From a bacterium (GTDB taxonomy: Bacteria > CLD3 > SB21): DNA of 64,000 nt. Position 1 is the stretch's first letter, and each line of letters starts with the position of its first letter. The translations under genes and the position numbers were made by a program. The DNA is taken from contig WBUR01000007.1 in assembly GCA_008933615.1 (NCBI GenBank), positions 1-64,000 on the forward strand. The letters are read 5' to 3'. Shown here in pieces: positions 45,890-54,307 of this stretch. The notes below the pieces were generated by a model that saw only the letters and a program-made list of their open reading frames with translations, was not told the origin of the DNA and ran no database searches.

Positions 45890-45910
45890 TCGGCAAAGTT
45901 TTTCATAATA

Positions 45911-45947
45911 AAAAGGCTCGGATGAAAGTCAGAGCCTTTTTTTATTT
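45911..45947 (+). terminator. Rho-independent terminator of the ferredoxin gene
   Basis: AAAAGGCTC (45911-45919) and GAGCCTTTT (45932-45940) form a nine-base stem with a 12-base loop, followed by TTTATTTATA. Confidence 0.85.
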
Positions 45948-46015
45948 ATATTTGAAAGTATCACGCCTGACAATTAAACCATAAGCAATTACTAAATATT
46001 TTCGAGGAGAGTAAA

Positions 46016-46468
46016 ATGACCATTGCAGTGGGATGTGACCACGGAGGATTTCCACTCAAAAAAGCGGTTTTGGAAACCATTGCCAAAGCAGGGCATAAGA
46101 CTATAGACCTTGGAACAAATTCGACCGACGCCGTTGATTATCCTGATTTTTCTGCAGCCGTTGCAAAATCAGTATTGTCACACCAAGCCGACCGCGGTAT
46201 TGTGATCTGCGGAAGCGGGGTAGGCGCAACGGTTGCTGCGAACAAGTTCAAAGGCATCCGTGCAGGGTTATGCCATGACACTTTTTCCGCCCGGCAAGGC
46301 GTCGAGGATGATGACATGAATGTGCTCACGTTAGGCGCGCGAATCATAGGGCCGCTCCTGGCCATCGAGATTATCCAGGCGTTCTTAAAAGCGCAATTTT
46401 CAAATGCTGAGCGACACTTGCGCCGGTTAAATAAAGTAAAGGGGTTTGAGGAGCATTTTGGTCACTAG
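46016..46468 (+). CDS. rpiB: Ribose-5-phosphate isomerase B
   Basis: 150 residues, normal. IAVGCDHGGFPLK at the N-terminus, the DLGTNSTDAVDYPDFS segment, the active-site Cys in GIVICGSGVGAT and HDTFSARQGVEDDDMNVL are all present. It interconverts ribose-5-phosphate and ribulose-5-phosphate. AGGAG precedes ATG 46016. It is 21 bases upstream of the TDO gene and probably in the same operon; rpiB homologues also occur in some microcompartment loci, which is worth noting given the PduS/PduT pair downstream. Confidence 0.93.
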   Translation: MTIAVGCDHGGFPLKKAVLETIAKAGHKTIDLGTNSTDAVDYPDFSAAVAKSVLSHQADRGIVICGSGVGATVAANKFKGIRAGLCHDTFSARQGVEDDDMNVLTLGARIIGPLLAIEIIQAFLKAQFSNAERHLRRLNKVKGFEEHFGH

Positions 46469-46489
46469 TTGTTGAATAAAGGAATATAA

Positions 46490-47584
46490 ATGGAAAAACC
46501 ATACCCGCCGATTTATTACTCCGATTATCTGCATCTTGAACGATTATTATCCAGTCAAAATGCAAAAAGCGCTGAATACGGAAATCCGGCGCATGATGAA
46601 ATGTTATTCATCATTGTTCATCAAGCGTACGAATTGTGGTTCAAGCAGATCTTGCATGAGCTGGACTCTATAGTTCAGCTGTTTGAAAAAAATTACGTTG
46701 ATGAAAAAAATATCAGCGTGGCAGTTGCACGATTGATTCGCATTACCGAAATTCAAAAGGTGTTGATTGACCAACTGCGTATTCTCGAAACCATGACGCC
46801 ATTGGATTTTCTGGAATTTCGAGACTATCTTGTTCCTGCCTCCGGATTTCAGAGCATTCAATTTCGTCTGATTGAAAATAAACTCGGCCTAAAACATAAA
46901 CAACGATTACAATATAATGAAAGCGCGTATTACAGCCGCCTGTCCAAAGAACATCAGGAACTGCTCAAGAAATCAGAGCAGGAAACCTCGTTACTGGAAC
47001 TATTGGAAAAATGGCTCGAGCGAACGCCATTTCTGGAATTTGGAAACTTCCATTTTTGGAAGGACTATCGTCAGGCTATCCTAAATATGTTGGTTGAGGA
47101 CAAGAAGATCATCCGGAATAATTCTACACTATCGGAAAACGAAAAAATCCAGCAGGTAAAACAACTGGATATGACGCAAGAAAATTTTGACGCTTTATTC
47201 GACGAGGATAAGCATAACAAGTTAGTTGAAGAAGGCCAACGGAAACTGTCATATCGGGCGACTCAGGCGGCTCTTTTGATTTGTCTCTATCGCGATCAAC
47301 CGATCTTGCATATGCCGTTCAGATTATTGACCTCCTTAATAGATATCGATGAACTTTTTACTTCATGGCGGTACCGGCACGTGCTGATGGTTCAGCGTAT
47401 GATTGGGACCAAGATCGGAACCGGCGGATCATCGGGATATCAGTACCTGAAAGCGACGTCCGAACAGCACAAAATATTTACTGATCTTTTTAATCTTTCG
47501 ACTTTTTTGATTCCACGTTCGGCGCTCCCAAAACTCACCGAAGATGTTGAGCGCAATCTGGGTTTCTATTACAAAACGAAATAA
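46490..47584 (+). CDS. kynA: Tryptophan 2,3-dioxygenase
   Basis: 364 residues, between the bacterial (about 280-300) and animal (about 400) lengths. It is a haem enzyme opening the indole ring of L-tryptophan to N-formylkynurenine, the first kynurenine step. Conserved features are YSDYLHLERLLSSQ, HDEMLFIIVHQAYELWFKQIL, FRDYLVPASGFQSIQFR, the probable axial His297 in WRYRHVLMVQRMIG, and GTGGSSGYQYLK. AAGGA lies upstream of ATG 46490. The PduS-like gene follows after 24 bases. Confidence 0.95.
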   Translation: MEKPYPPIYYSDYLHLERLLSSQNAKSAEYGNPAHDEMLFIIVHQAYELWFKQILHELDSIVQLFEKNYVDEKNISVAVARLIRITEIQKVLIDQLRILETMTPLDFLEFRDYLVPASGFQSIQFRLIENKLGLKHKQRLQYNESAYYSRLSKEHQELLKKSEQETSLLELLEKWLERTPFLEFGNFHFWKDYRQAILNMLVEDKKIIRNNSTLSENEKIQQVKQLDMTQENFDALFDEDKHNKLVEEGQRKLSYRATQAALLICLYRDQPILHMPFRLLTSLIDIDELFTSWRYRHVLMVQRMIGTKIGTGGSSGYQYLKATSEQHKIFTDLFNLSTFLIPRSALPKLTEDVERNLGFYYKTK

Positions 47585-47608
47585 CCGACTCTTCATTTTC
47601 AGATTTTT

Positions 47609-48922
47609 ATGATAAATATTATTAAACACATTCGCGATGCGGGTATAGTTGGAGCCGGCGGGGCCGGTTTTCCGACGCATGTAAAGGCCGCGTCAAAAGT
47701 AGATTGTGTAATTGCCAACGGTGCAGAATGTGAGCCCTTAATTCACAAAGATTATGAATTAATGGTTCATTACCCGGAAGAAGTAGTACGCGGCGTCGAG
47801 TATATGATGCAGTCGACCGGAGCAACCGAAGGCATCATCGGGATCAAAGAAAAGAACTCAGCCGCAATCGACGCGATTCAAAAGCATTTACGTTCCGGCA
47901 TGCGTCTTCATCTGCTCGGTGATTTTTATCCTTCCGGTGACGAATTTATTCTCGTCTACGAATCTACCAAACGACTGATCCCTCCCCAAGGTTATCCTCT
48001 AAATGTCGGCATTGTTGTCAATAACGTAGAGACGTTTTATAATATTGCGCGGGCGTTGGACGGAACTCCCGTAACCGAGAAATTTATTTCCGTTTCCGGA
48101 GCGGTGAAGAAACCGTTTACCGGAATTGTTCCTGTTGGAACGACATTTCGTGATCTGCTCAGTTTGGCCGGCGGAACGACAGTGAGCGATTACGGCTTAT
48201 TTGTCAGCGGGATTATGATGGGTAAGCTCGAATTTGATCTGGAACAGTCGATTACAAAAACCTGTGCAGGTTTGATCGTGCTTCCGCGTGAACACACTCT
48301 CATTACCCGAAAAAGTCTTCCGGAAAAAGCGATGCACAGCATTGGAAAATCGGCGTGCGATCAATGCAGCTACTGTACCGAGTTATGCCCGAGATACATC
48401 CTAGGTTATGATATCCAGCCGCACAAAGTCATGCGCAGTCTCGGTTTTACCAAAACCGGCACGGATTACTGGAATCAATACGCATCGTTATGCTGTGCGT
48501 GCGGATTATGTACTTTATACGCATGCCCGGAAAGTCTATTTCCGAAAGAAGCGTGCGATCAGAGCAAACGCGTTATGAAGGAAGAAGGGATTACCTGGAG
48601 CGGAAAGATGGACATCGAACCGCACCCTATGTATGAAGGCCGGCGCACGCCTTTGAAAATGCTCGTCAAACGGCTTGGCGTTACCGAATACGATCATCAT
48701 GCGCCGTTTGTGGATCGAATCGCCGAGAATGTTCGTTCGGTGAGATTGCCGCTGCAACAACATGTTGGGAAAAAAGCAGATCCATTGGTAACTTCCGGTG
48801 AGCGGGTCAAACGCGGACAAGCGATTGCCGATGTCGGCGAAGGGCAAATGGGAGCGAGGATTCACGCAAGTATCGATGGAGTTGTAAGCGTAGAGCAGGA
48901 TCAAATTGTGATTACTAGGTAA
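47609..48922 (+). CDS. pduS: PduS/RnfC-like Fe-S flavoprotein, microcompartment-associated type
   Basis: 437 residues. RnfC-like flavin/NADH region at the N-terminus (GAGGAGFPTHVKAASK, IANGAECEPLIHKDYELM), an SLBB domain (about 165-200, SVSGAVKKPFTGIVPVG), two Fe-S motifs (Cys250, 253, 256, 260; then Cys295, 296, 298, 301, 306), and a C-terminal barrel-sandwich domain (about 385-437). PduS in propanediol-degrading microcompartments is an NADH-oxidising flavo-iron-sulfur protein that binds shell protein PduT. The gene order here, pduS-like then pduT-like, is the same. No cobalamin-dependent diol or ethanolamine gene is near, so the electron acceptor is unknown. Confidence 0.9.
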   Translation: MINIIKHIRDAGIVGAGGAGFPTHVKAASKVDCVIANGAECEPLIHKDYELMVHYPEEVVRGVEYMMQSTGATEGIIGIKEKNSAAIDAIQKHLRSGMRLHLLGDFYPSGDEFILVYESTKRLIPPQGYPLNVGIVVNNVETFYNIARALDGTPVTEKFISVSGAVKKPFTGIVPVGTTFRDLLSLAGGTTVSDYGLFVSGIMMGKLEFDLEQSITKTCAGLIVLPREHTLITRKSLPEKAMHSIGKSACDQCSYCTELCPRYILGYDIQPHKVMRSLGFTKTGTDYWNQYASLCCACGLCTLYACPESLFPKEACDQSKRVMKEEGITWSGKMDIEPHPMYEGRRTPLKMLVKRLGVTEYDHHAPFVDRIAENVRSVRLPLQQHVGKKADPLVTSGERVKRGQAIADVGEGQMGARIHASIDGVVSVEQDQIVITR

Positions 48923-48956
48923 TTTGAAATAAAAAACATAAAAGCGTAAAAATATT

Positions 48957-49508
48957 ATGATAATGAATTCCATCGGCCTCATTGAACTCGGCAGTATCGC
49001 CGCAGGATTCGAAACGGCGGACGCAATGCTGAAGGCAGCGGACGTTACTATTCTCCTCGCTCGTTCCATCTGTTCCGGCAAATACATCGTCATGATCGGC
49101 GGCGAGGTTGCGGCGGTACAATCCAGTATTGACGTCGGCGTTAAGATCAGCCGCGGTTCGGTAATTGATACGTTCGTTATTCCCAATGTACATCCGGATG
49201 TATTTCCGGCCATTTCGGGTACGGGAAAAACCGAGATGCTCGGCGCATTAGGTATTGTCGAATCATTTTCCGTGGCATCGCTAATCGAGGCGGCGGACGC
49301 ATCGGCTAAGGCGGCCAACGTTAAGATTATGGAAATTCGCCTTGCTATGGCACTCGGAGGAAAAGCATTTCTCACCATGACCGGCGAAGTTGCCGCCGTA
49401 CAATCTGCAGTAGATGCCGGTGCGCGCGTGGTTGCACAAAAAGGCCTGCTCGTCAATAAAGTCGTCATTCCAGGGCCGAGACCGGAATTGCTGACGGAAG
49501 TTGTTTAA
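48957..49508 (+). CDS. pduT: PduT-like tandem BMC-domain shell protein
   Basis: 183 residues with two BMC domains (about 4-90 and 95-180): SIGLIELGSIAAGFETADAM and LGIVESFSVASLIEAADASA, each followed by the GGE/TGE-VAAVQS strand-helix typical of BMC. Trimers of such proteins form pseudo-hexagonal shell tiles. Cys39 in RSICSGKYIVMIGG falls where, as I recall, Salmonella PduT has the Cys that binds a [4Fe-4S] cluster at the three-fold axis. With the PduS-like gene 34 bases upstream, this looks like an electron conduit across a shell. No BMC-H or BMC-P gene is in the window. ATG 48957 or 48963 may be the start. Confidence 0.92.
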   Translation: MIMNSIGLIELGSIAAGFETADAMLKAADVTILLARSICSGKYIVMIGGEVAAVQSSIDVGVKISRGSVIDTFVIPNVHPDVFPAISGTGKTEMLGALGIVESFSVASLIEAADASAKAANVKIMEIRLAMALGGKAFLTMTGEVAAVQSAVDAGARVVAQKGLLVNKVVIPGPRPELLTEVV

Positions 49509-49553
49509 AAGAACCAGAAATCCCATTCGATTAGTTCGCATTATAAATAAAAT

Positions 49554-50342
49554 ATGAATATAAATCTAAGTGGAAAAACAGCCATCGTTTGCGGCAGCAC
49601 ACAAGGAATTGGAAAAGCCGTTGCTGTGGAATTAGCATCGCTCGACGCTAATGTTATCTTGATGGCACGAAATGAGAAATCGTTGAATGCCGTGCTCGGC
49701 GAACTGGACCGCAGGAAAGGCCAAAAGCATCAATTCATCTGCGCCGATTTCTCCAGGCCGGAGGAAGTGAAAGCCAGGATCACGGATTTTGTTAAAAATA
49801 ACCCTCCCGTTCACATCCTGGTCAATAACACCGGCGGGCCTCCCGGCGGCGCGATTGCTGAAGCGGAAACCGAAGCATTTGAAGAAACATTTTCTCAACA
49901 TCTGATCTGCAATCATATTCTTGCGCAGGCCGTTTTACCCGGAATGAAAAAGGAAAACTACGGGCGTATTATCAATATTATTTCCACGTCGGTTAAACAA
50001 CCCCTGAAAAATCTTGGCGTTTCCAATACCGTGCGCGCCGCCGTTGCTAATTGGGCAAAAACCTTGTCGGTCGAAGTGGCGCCGTTTGGCATTACGGTAA
50101 ATAACGTATTGCCCGGCGCAACGTTAACCGGAAGATTGAACGGCCTCATCGAAAACCGATCCAAGCAAACCGGCCGTTCCGTAGACGTTCTTCGCCGTGA
50201 GATGTTAGCTGAAATTCCTGCAGGCCGATTCGGTGAACCGGCAGAAATTGCTCGCGCCGTTGCCTTCTTAGCTTCACCTGCTGCCGCATATATTAATGGT
50301 ATTAATTTACCGGTAGACGGCGGCAGAACCGGGTCATTGTAA
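49554..50342 (+). CDS. SDR-family protein lacking the catalytic Tyr-Lys pair
   Basis: 262 residues. The cofactor-binding CGSTQGIGKAVAVEL and the NNTGGPPGG strand are present. Ser144 or Ser146 (IISTSVKQP) is retained, but the YxxxK dyad reads S157-N-T-V-R161. This subgroup, with SNxxRAA in place of YxxxK, recurs in sequence databases as I recall and its chemistry is unclear. C-terminal PVDGGRTGS is typical. It lies between the shell protein gene and the SUFU gene in the same orientation, so a role on a kynurenine or muconate intermediate is possible. Confidence 0.88.
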   Translation: MNINLSGKTAIVCGSTQGIGKAVAVELASLDANVILMARNEKSLNAVLGELDRRKGQKHQFICADFSRPEEVKARITDFVKNNPPVHILVNNTGGPPGGAIAEAETEAFEETFSQHLICNHILAQAVLPGMKKENYGRIINIISTSVKQPLKNLGVSNTVRAAVANWAKTLSVEVAPFGITVNNVLPGATLTGRLNGLIENRSKQTGRSVDVLRREMLAEIPAGRFGEPAEIARAVAFLASPAAAYINGINLPVDGGRTGSL

Positions 50343-50383
50343 GAAAATTTTTATTCTATTAGCAATTCTACAAAATCTGACGA

Positions 50384-50971
50384 ATGGCGGATCCTTCAGA
50401 ATTAATGTTGCATGTATTCGATGAGCACATAAAACATTATGGCGACCCCGATCTGCAATTTGAATTCAACACAGGCGACTTCAAATTATTTAAGCGGCTT
50501 GATGTGTTTTTGTGGCAGCCAAGTGGTCATAATCCAATGACCACGTTTTCAACTATGGGCATGGCGGACGTGCCCATGAAAGGTGCGAACTTCCGATGTG
50601 AACTTCACTGGACAATTCGCGGTAAATTGTCAGAAACACAGGAATCAGAATGTGCATCATTTATGTCGAATTTGGTTAATTATCCTTTTCTGAAAAATAC
50701 TTTTGTAGATCATTGGCATATTATTCCGAATCTTATCATCCCGAGCTTTCAACAATGTTCAAACATTTTATTTCATCCGACATTCATAAAAGACGGTTGG
50801 GATCAAATACAATGGCGCACGCAGATGGTAAAGATCTTGAATATCGTGCCTTTAACAAATGAAGAAGGTCAATTGGCAAAAAGTTCCGGTATCAAAATAA
50901 TGCTTGATCATTTATATCAAACGCAAATTGATATTTTCAGCAACAGACGATTATTCCATGCAAAAAATTAA
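50384..50971 (+). CDS. Suppressor-of-fused (SUFU) domain protein
   Basis: 195 residues. The pattern LDVFLWQPSGHNPMTTFSTMGMADVPM, then FRCELHWTIRG and KILNIVPLTNEEGQLAKSSGI matches bacterial SUFU-like domains, which are found as immunity or chaperone-like proteins and in unknown roles. No signal peptide. The last 14 bases overlap the aldehyde dehydrogenase start, suggesting co-translation and a functional tie to that enzyme. No toxin gene is nearby, so an immunity role is not supported here. Confidence 0.78.
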   Translation: MADPSELMLHVFDEHIKHYGDPDLQFEFNTGDFKLFKRLDVFLWQPSGHNPMTTFSTMGMADVPMKGANFRCELHWTIRGKLSETQESECASFMSNLVNYPFLKNTFVDHWHIIPNLIIPSFQQCSNILFHPTFIKDGWDQIQWRTQMVKILNIVPLTNEEGQLAKSSGIKIMLDHLYQTQIDIFSNRRLFHAKN

Positions 50972-52403
50972 AAACTATATTAACGGCGTTTTGGTCGAAC
51001 CGGTTTCAGATCAATATCTGGATAACTACGATCCGTCGATCGGTGAAGTGTATTCCTATTGTCCGGATTCCGATGAAAGAGATATCGCACTCGCCGTCGA
51101 TGCGGCAGAAAAGGCTTTTTCGGCATGGTCTATCCTGCCGAAAGAAGATCGTTCAAAAACACTGCTTCGCATTTCCGATTTGATCGATCAAAATCTTGAA
51201 AAACTTGCGGTAGCTGAATCCATCGATAACGGCAAGCCGGTATCTCTGGCACGTGAAGTGGATATTCCGCGCGCGTCGAGTAATTTTTACTATTTTGCTA
51301 CCGCTATCATGCAATTTTCAAGTGAATCGCACGCTATGGAGAACACCGCTATCAATTATACTTTGCGTAACCCGCTCGGAGTGGCCGGTTGTATTTCGCC
51401 ATGGAATTTACCATTGTACCTCTTCACCTGGAAAATAGCGCCGGCTTTGGCCGCAGGAAACTGCGTCGTTGCTAAACCATCCGAAGTTACGCCCATGACC
51501 GCGTATCTGTTATCCGAAATCTGCATCGAAGCAGGGCTGCCGCCGGGCGTTCTGAATATTGTGCACGGCCTCGGACCGAAAGTTGGGTCGGCCATCTCTG
51601 TACACCCGAAAATCACGGCAATTTCTTTTACCGGCGGAACAAAGACCGGCTCAGAGATTGCCCGAGCCGCCGCTCCTCTATTCAAAAAACTATCGCTTGA
51701 ACTCGGTGGAAAAAACCCGAACATGATTTTTGCAGATTGCAATTTTGATGAGATGTTGGTAACAACGATTCGATCTTCATTTTCTAATCAGGGTGAAATC
51801 TGCTTATGCGGGTCGCGAATATTTATCGAAAGACCTCTATACGATCGATTCAAAAAAGATTTCGTGGATGCGGTAAAAAAACTAACGATTGGCGACCCTT
51901 TGTTACAAGATACGCAGCAGGGGGCGATCGTTTCCAAAGCCCATTTCGAAAAAATTTTATTTTATCTGAATTTAGCAAAACAAGAAGGGGGAAAAATATT
52001 ATGCGGCGGTAAGGCTGTTCAATTGGAAGGACGGTGCAGGGGCGGTTGGTTCATTGAACCGACGGTGATAGAAGGGCTGCCGCACGATTGCCGAACCAAT
52101 CAGGAAGAAATATTTGGTCCGGTTGTTACTCTTATGCCTTTTGACACAGAGGATGAGGTGCTGGGTTATGCAAATTCCACTCCGTACGGATTGGCTTCGA
52201 TAATCTGGACAGAGAATTTAACAAGAGCTCATCGAATGGCCGGTGAAATACAGTCAGGCATCGTCTGGGTTAATTGCTGGATGTTGCGCGACCTGCGAAC
52301 GCCATTTGGCGGAACGAAACACTCCGGCATAGGCCGGGAAGGCGGATTTGAGGCTTTACGCTTTTTTACTGAACCAAAAAATGTATGTATTAAGTTGAAA
52401 TAA
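50958..52403 (+). CDS. 2-Aminomuconate-6-semialdehyde dehydrogenase-like aldehyde dehydrogenase
   Basis: 481 residues. Nucleophile Cys282 in NQGEICLCGSRIF, general-base Glu in LELGGKNPN, and the C-terminal LRDLRTPFGGTKHSGIGREGG, a signature shared by hydroxymuconic/aminomuconic semialdehyde dehydrogenases and ALDH8A1. It oxidises 2-aminomuconate-6-semialdehyde to 2-aminomuconate with NAD+. The neighbouring TDO, ACMSD and RidA genes make this the intended substrate. ATG 50958 is inside the SUFU gene end. No microcompartment-targeting helix is evident at its N-terminus, which begins MQKIKNYINGV. Confidence 0.9.
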   Translation: MQKIKNYINGVLVEPVSDQYLDNYDPSIGEVYSYCPDSDERDIALAVDAAEKAFSAWSILPKEDRSKTLLRISDLIDQNLEKLAVAESIDNGKPVSLAREVDIPRASSNFYYFATAIMQFSSESHAMENTAINYTLRNPLGVAGCISPWNLPLYLFTWKIAPALAAGNCVVAKPSEVTPMTAYLLSEICIEAGLPPGVLNIVHGLGPKVGSAISVHPKITAISFTGGTKTGSEIARAAAPLFKKLSLELGGKNPNMIFADCNFDEMLVTTIRSSFSNQGEICLCGSRIFIERPLYDRFKKDFVDAVKKLTIGDPLLQDTQQGAIVSKAHFEKILFYLNLAKQEGGKILCGGKAVQLEGRCRGGWFIEPTVIEGLPHDCRTNQEEIFGPVVTLMPFDTEDEVLGYANSTPYGLASIIWTENLTRAHRMAGEIQSGIVWVNCWMLRDLRTPFGGTKHSGIGREGGFEALRFFTEPKNVCIKLK

Positions 52404-52407
52404 GTTA

Positions 52408-52557
52408 GGATGGACGATTTTGGATTTGCGATTTTCGATTCATGCCTTGTAAGAAATCCAAACTATCATTAAGAATTTAATTATGACAAGCAAAAAACCT
52501 TCAATAGTTGCAAGAAAACCAAAAATCGTAAATCGTAAATCAAAAACCGTCCATTCC
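52408..52557. repeat. Palindromic element covering the start of the RidA gene
   Basis: The left arm (52408-52441) and the right arm (52522-52557), inverted, match at about 28 of 34 positions, reading GGATGGACGATTTTGGATTT and GGAATGGACGGTTTTTGATT. The right arm contains tandem AAATCGT units. The whole element fills the gap after the dehydrogenase stop and supplies codons 1-25 of the next gene. Confidence 0.65.
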
Positions 52558-52953
52558 TCTCGTGCGCCTGAACCGGTCGGCCCGTATCCTCATGCGCGAC
52601 GTGTCGGAAATTTACTTTTCCTATCCGGCGTCGGGCCGAGGGAAAAGGGTTCCACAAAAATTCCGGGCGTTGAATTAGATGAATCAGGAAATATTCTCTC
52701 CCACGATATCGAGCCGCAATGCCATTCCGTTTTTCGAAACGTTAAGAATATTCTGGAAGATGCGGGTTCGAAGTGGGAACGTATCGTAGATGTGACGGTA
52801 TTTTTAACAGATATGAAAAATGATTTTGCGGCTTTTAATCGCGTCTATGCGGAATATTTCACGGATAATAAACCGTGCCGCACGACCGTTGAGGTTAACG
52901 CCTTACCGACGCCGATCGCGATTGAATTGAAAGTGATTGCAACAATAAAATAA
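52483..52953 (+). CDS. RidA/YjgF-family 2-aminomuconate deaminase-like protein
   Basis: 156 residues. The core from residue 29 (APEPVGPYPHARRVGNLLFLSGVGPR, described in parts) through CHSVFRNVKNILEDAG, and RTTVEVNALPTPIAIELKVIA resembles 2-aminomuconate deaminases of the RidA family, which convert 2-aminomuconate to 4-oxalocrotonate and ammonia. Generic RidA enamine/imine deaminase is the alternative. The first 27 residues are Lys/Arg-rich (MTSKKPSIVARKPKIVNRKS), an extension encoded mostly by a palindromic repeat. No in-frame GTG, TTG or ATG lies closer to the core. Its stop faces the KMO stop directly. Confidence 0.83.
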   Translation: MTSKKPSIVARKPKIVNRKSKTVHSSRAPEPVGPYPHARRVGNLLFLSGVGPREKGSTKIPGVELDESGNILSHDIEPQCHSVFRNVKNILEDAGSKWERIVDVTVFLTDMKNDFAAFNRVYAEYFTDNKPCRTTVEVNALPTPIAIELKVIATIK

Positions 52954-54303
52954 TTAAAGAGGATTCAGATTATCCCGAATTAATTTTTCCGCTTTGATCA
53001 GATCAATATCCTCAACGCTTTCAATACCTATGATTAGTTCATTCAAAATAAAATCCTGAACCAGTCCCCGCTGCACGGCAGTTGCATAAGGTACACGCAT
53101 AAACGACACCATGGTGTATTTGGGTACAAATATGCCTGGAAATTTTTCCTCCAGCACGTGCTCGATTTTTTTCTTCAGAATAAACAATGGGTCTGATACC
53201 CGGTCGCGCATTTCGTAGAAGTTCTCAACGGCAAGATCCGCAATAGCATTTGCGTTGATTTTACGCAGTTTTTCGTATTCCTGAAATACGGTCTCCCAGT
53301 TTGGCCCGAACGAATCAATACATTCATTCAAATAAGTACAATCTTCAAATGCGCAATTCATCCCTTGGCCAAAAAACGGCACAATGGCATGCGCCGCATC
53401 TCCCAGCAGCGCAACCTTGTCTTCCACATACCATGGAGAACACTTTACTGTGATCAAAGTTCCCACCGGATTTGTAAAATAATCTTCAAGCAGAGTCGGC
53501 ATTAACGCGAGTGCATCCGGAAATTCTTTTTGAAAAAAGGCCTGCACCTGCGGTTTCGTCTTTAATGTTTCAAAACTGTTTTCTCCTTCCATCGGATAAA
53601 AAAGCGTGCACGTAAAGCTGCCGTCTACGTTTGGCAACGCGATCAACATATAGGTTTTTCGCGGCCAAATATGTAACGCGTTCTTCTCAAGTAAAAATTT
53701 TCCGTGATCACCTGCAGGAATTGTCAATTCCTTATAACCATGTTCGAGATAGCTTTGTGAGAAATTAAATCGCCCTATCTTGAGCATATCCATACGAATG
53801 GCGGAAGCAGATCCGTCGGTTCCGATTACAGTTCTGCCCTTTTCGATATGGAATTCACTTGATACTTCGTTCGTCAGATGAACTTCACCTGTTGAAAAAT
53901 TCATCCCTGTGCAGCGCTCATTAAAATGAATTTTTACATTTTTATTTTGTTCGGCTAAATCCATCAGCCGCATATTAAGGTCGCCGCGCGACACGGCATT
54001 AATTACTTCTAAATCATTCTTTCCATAAGGCAGAAACTGCAACTCACCGGAATGATTATGGATCATGCGTCCTTTCATCGGAATGGCAATTTTCATGATC
54101 TCTTCGTATAGGCCAACTTCTTTAAGAGCGTGAATGCCGCGCGTAGAAAGTGCAAGATTGATCGAACGTCCGGCGCCGATGCTGTTTTTTCGCATATCGG
54201 GGCGACGCTCGAATATTTCTACTTGATATCCCTTTTTGGCTAAATACACCGATAGAAGCGAACCAGCCAATCCGGCGCCGACAAGAATTATTTTTTCTGA
54301 CAT
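52954..54303 (-). CDS. kmo: Kynurenine 3-monooxygenase
   Basis: 449 residues. An aromatic-ring FAD monooxygenase: GAGLAGSLLSVYLAKKG, the GAGRSINLALSTRGIHALKEVGLYE segment diagnostic of KMO (in two parts), and the GDAAHAIVPFFGQGMNCAFED FAD-binding motif. It hydroxylates L-kynurenine to 3-hydroxykynurenine with NADPH and O2. It is last in a minus-strand operon, starting four bases after the kynureninase stop. The end of the chain (last 40 residues) matches the membrane-associated tail region of the family only loosely. Confidence 0.94.
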   Translation of the reverse strand: MSEKIILVGAGLAGSLLSVYLAKKGYQVEIFERRPDMRKNSIGAGRSINLALSTRGIHALKEVGLYEEIMKIAIPMKGRMIHNHSGELQFLPYGKNDLEVINAVSRGDLNMRLMDLAEQNKNVKIHFNERCTGMNFSTGEVHLTNEVSSEFHIEKGRTVIGTDGSASAIRMDMLKIGRFNFSQSYLEHGYKELTIPAGDHGKFLLEKNALHIWPRKTYMLIALPNVDGSFTCTLFYPMEGENSFETLKTKPQVQAFFQKEFPDALALMPTLLEDYFTNPVGTLITVKCSPWYVEDKVALLGDAAHAIVPFFGQGMNCAFEDCTYLNECIDSFGPNWETVFQEYEKLRKINANAIADLAVENFYEMRDRVSDPLFILKKKIEHVLEEKFPGIFVPKYTMVSFMRVPYATAVQRGLVQDFILNELIIGIESVEDIDLIKAEKLIRDNLNPL

Positions 54304-54307
54304 GGTT

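Noticed and set aside
48536-49468. Long minus-strand open frame (310 codons) opposite pduS and pduT
   Set aside because: It is antisense to two well-recognised proteins, has Ser/Thr/Ala-biased low-complexity content, and no ribosome site; a shadow frame.
46016-49508. Complete microcompartment locus
   Set aside because: Only the tandem-BMC shell protein and PduS-like protein are present; no BMC-H or BMC-P and no signature-enzyme targeting peptide, so the full organelle cannot be claimed from this window.
50384-50971. SUFU protein as an antitoxin-type immunity gene
   Set aside because: No toxin, secretion or recombination-hotspot gene lies nearby, and the coupling to a metabolic enzyme argues against it.
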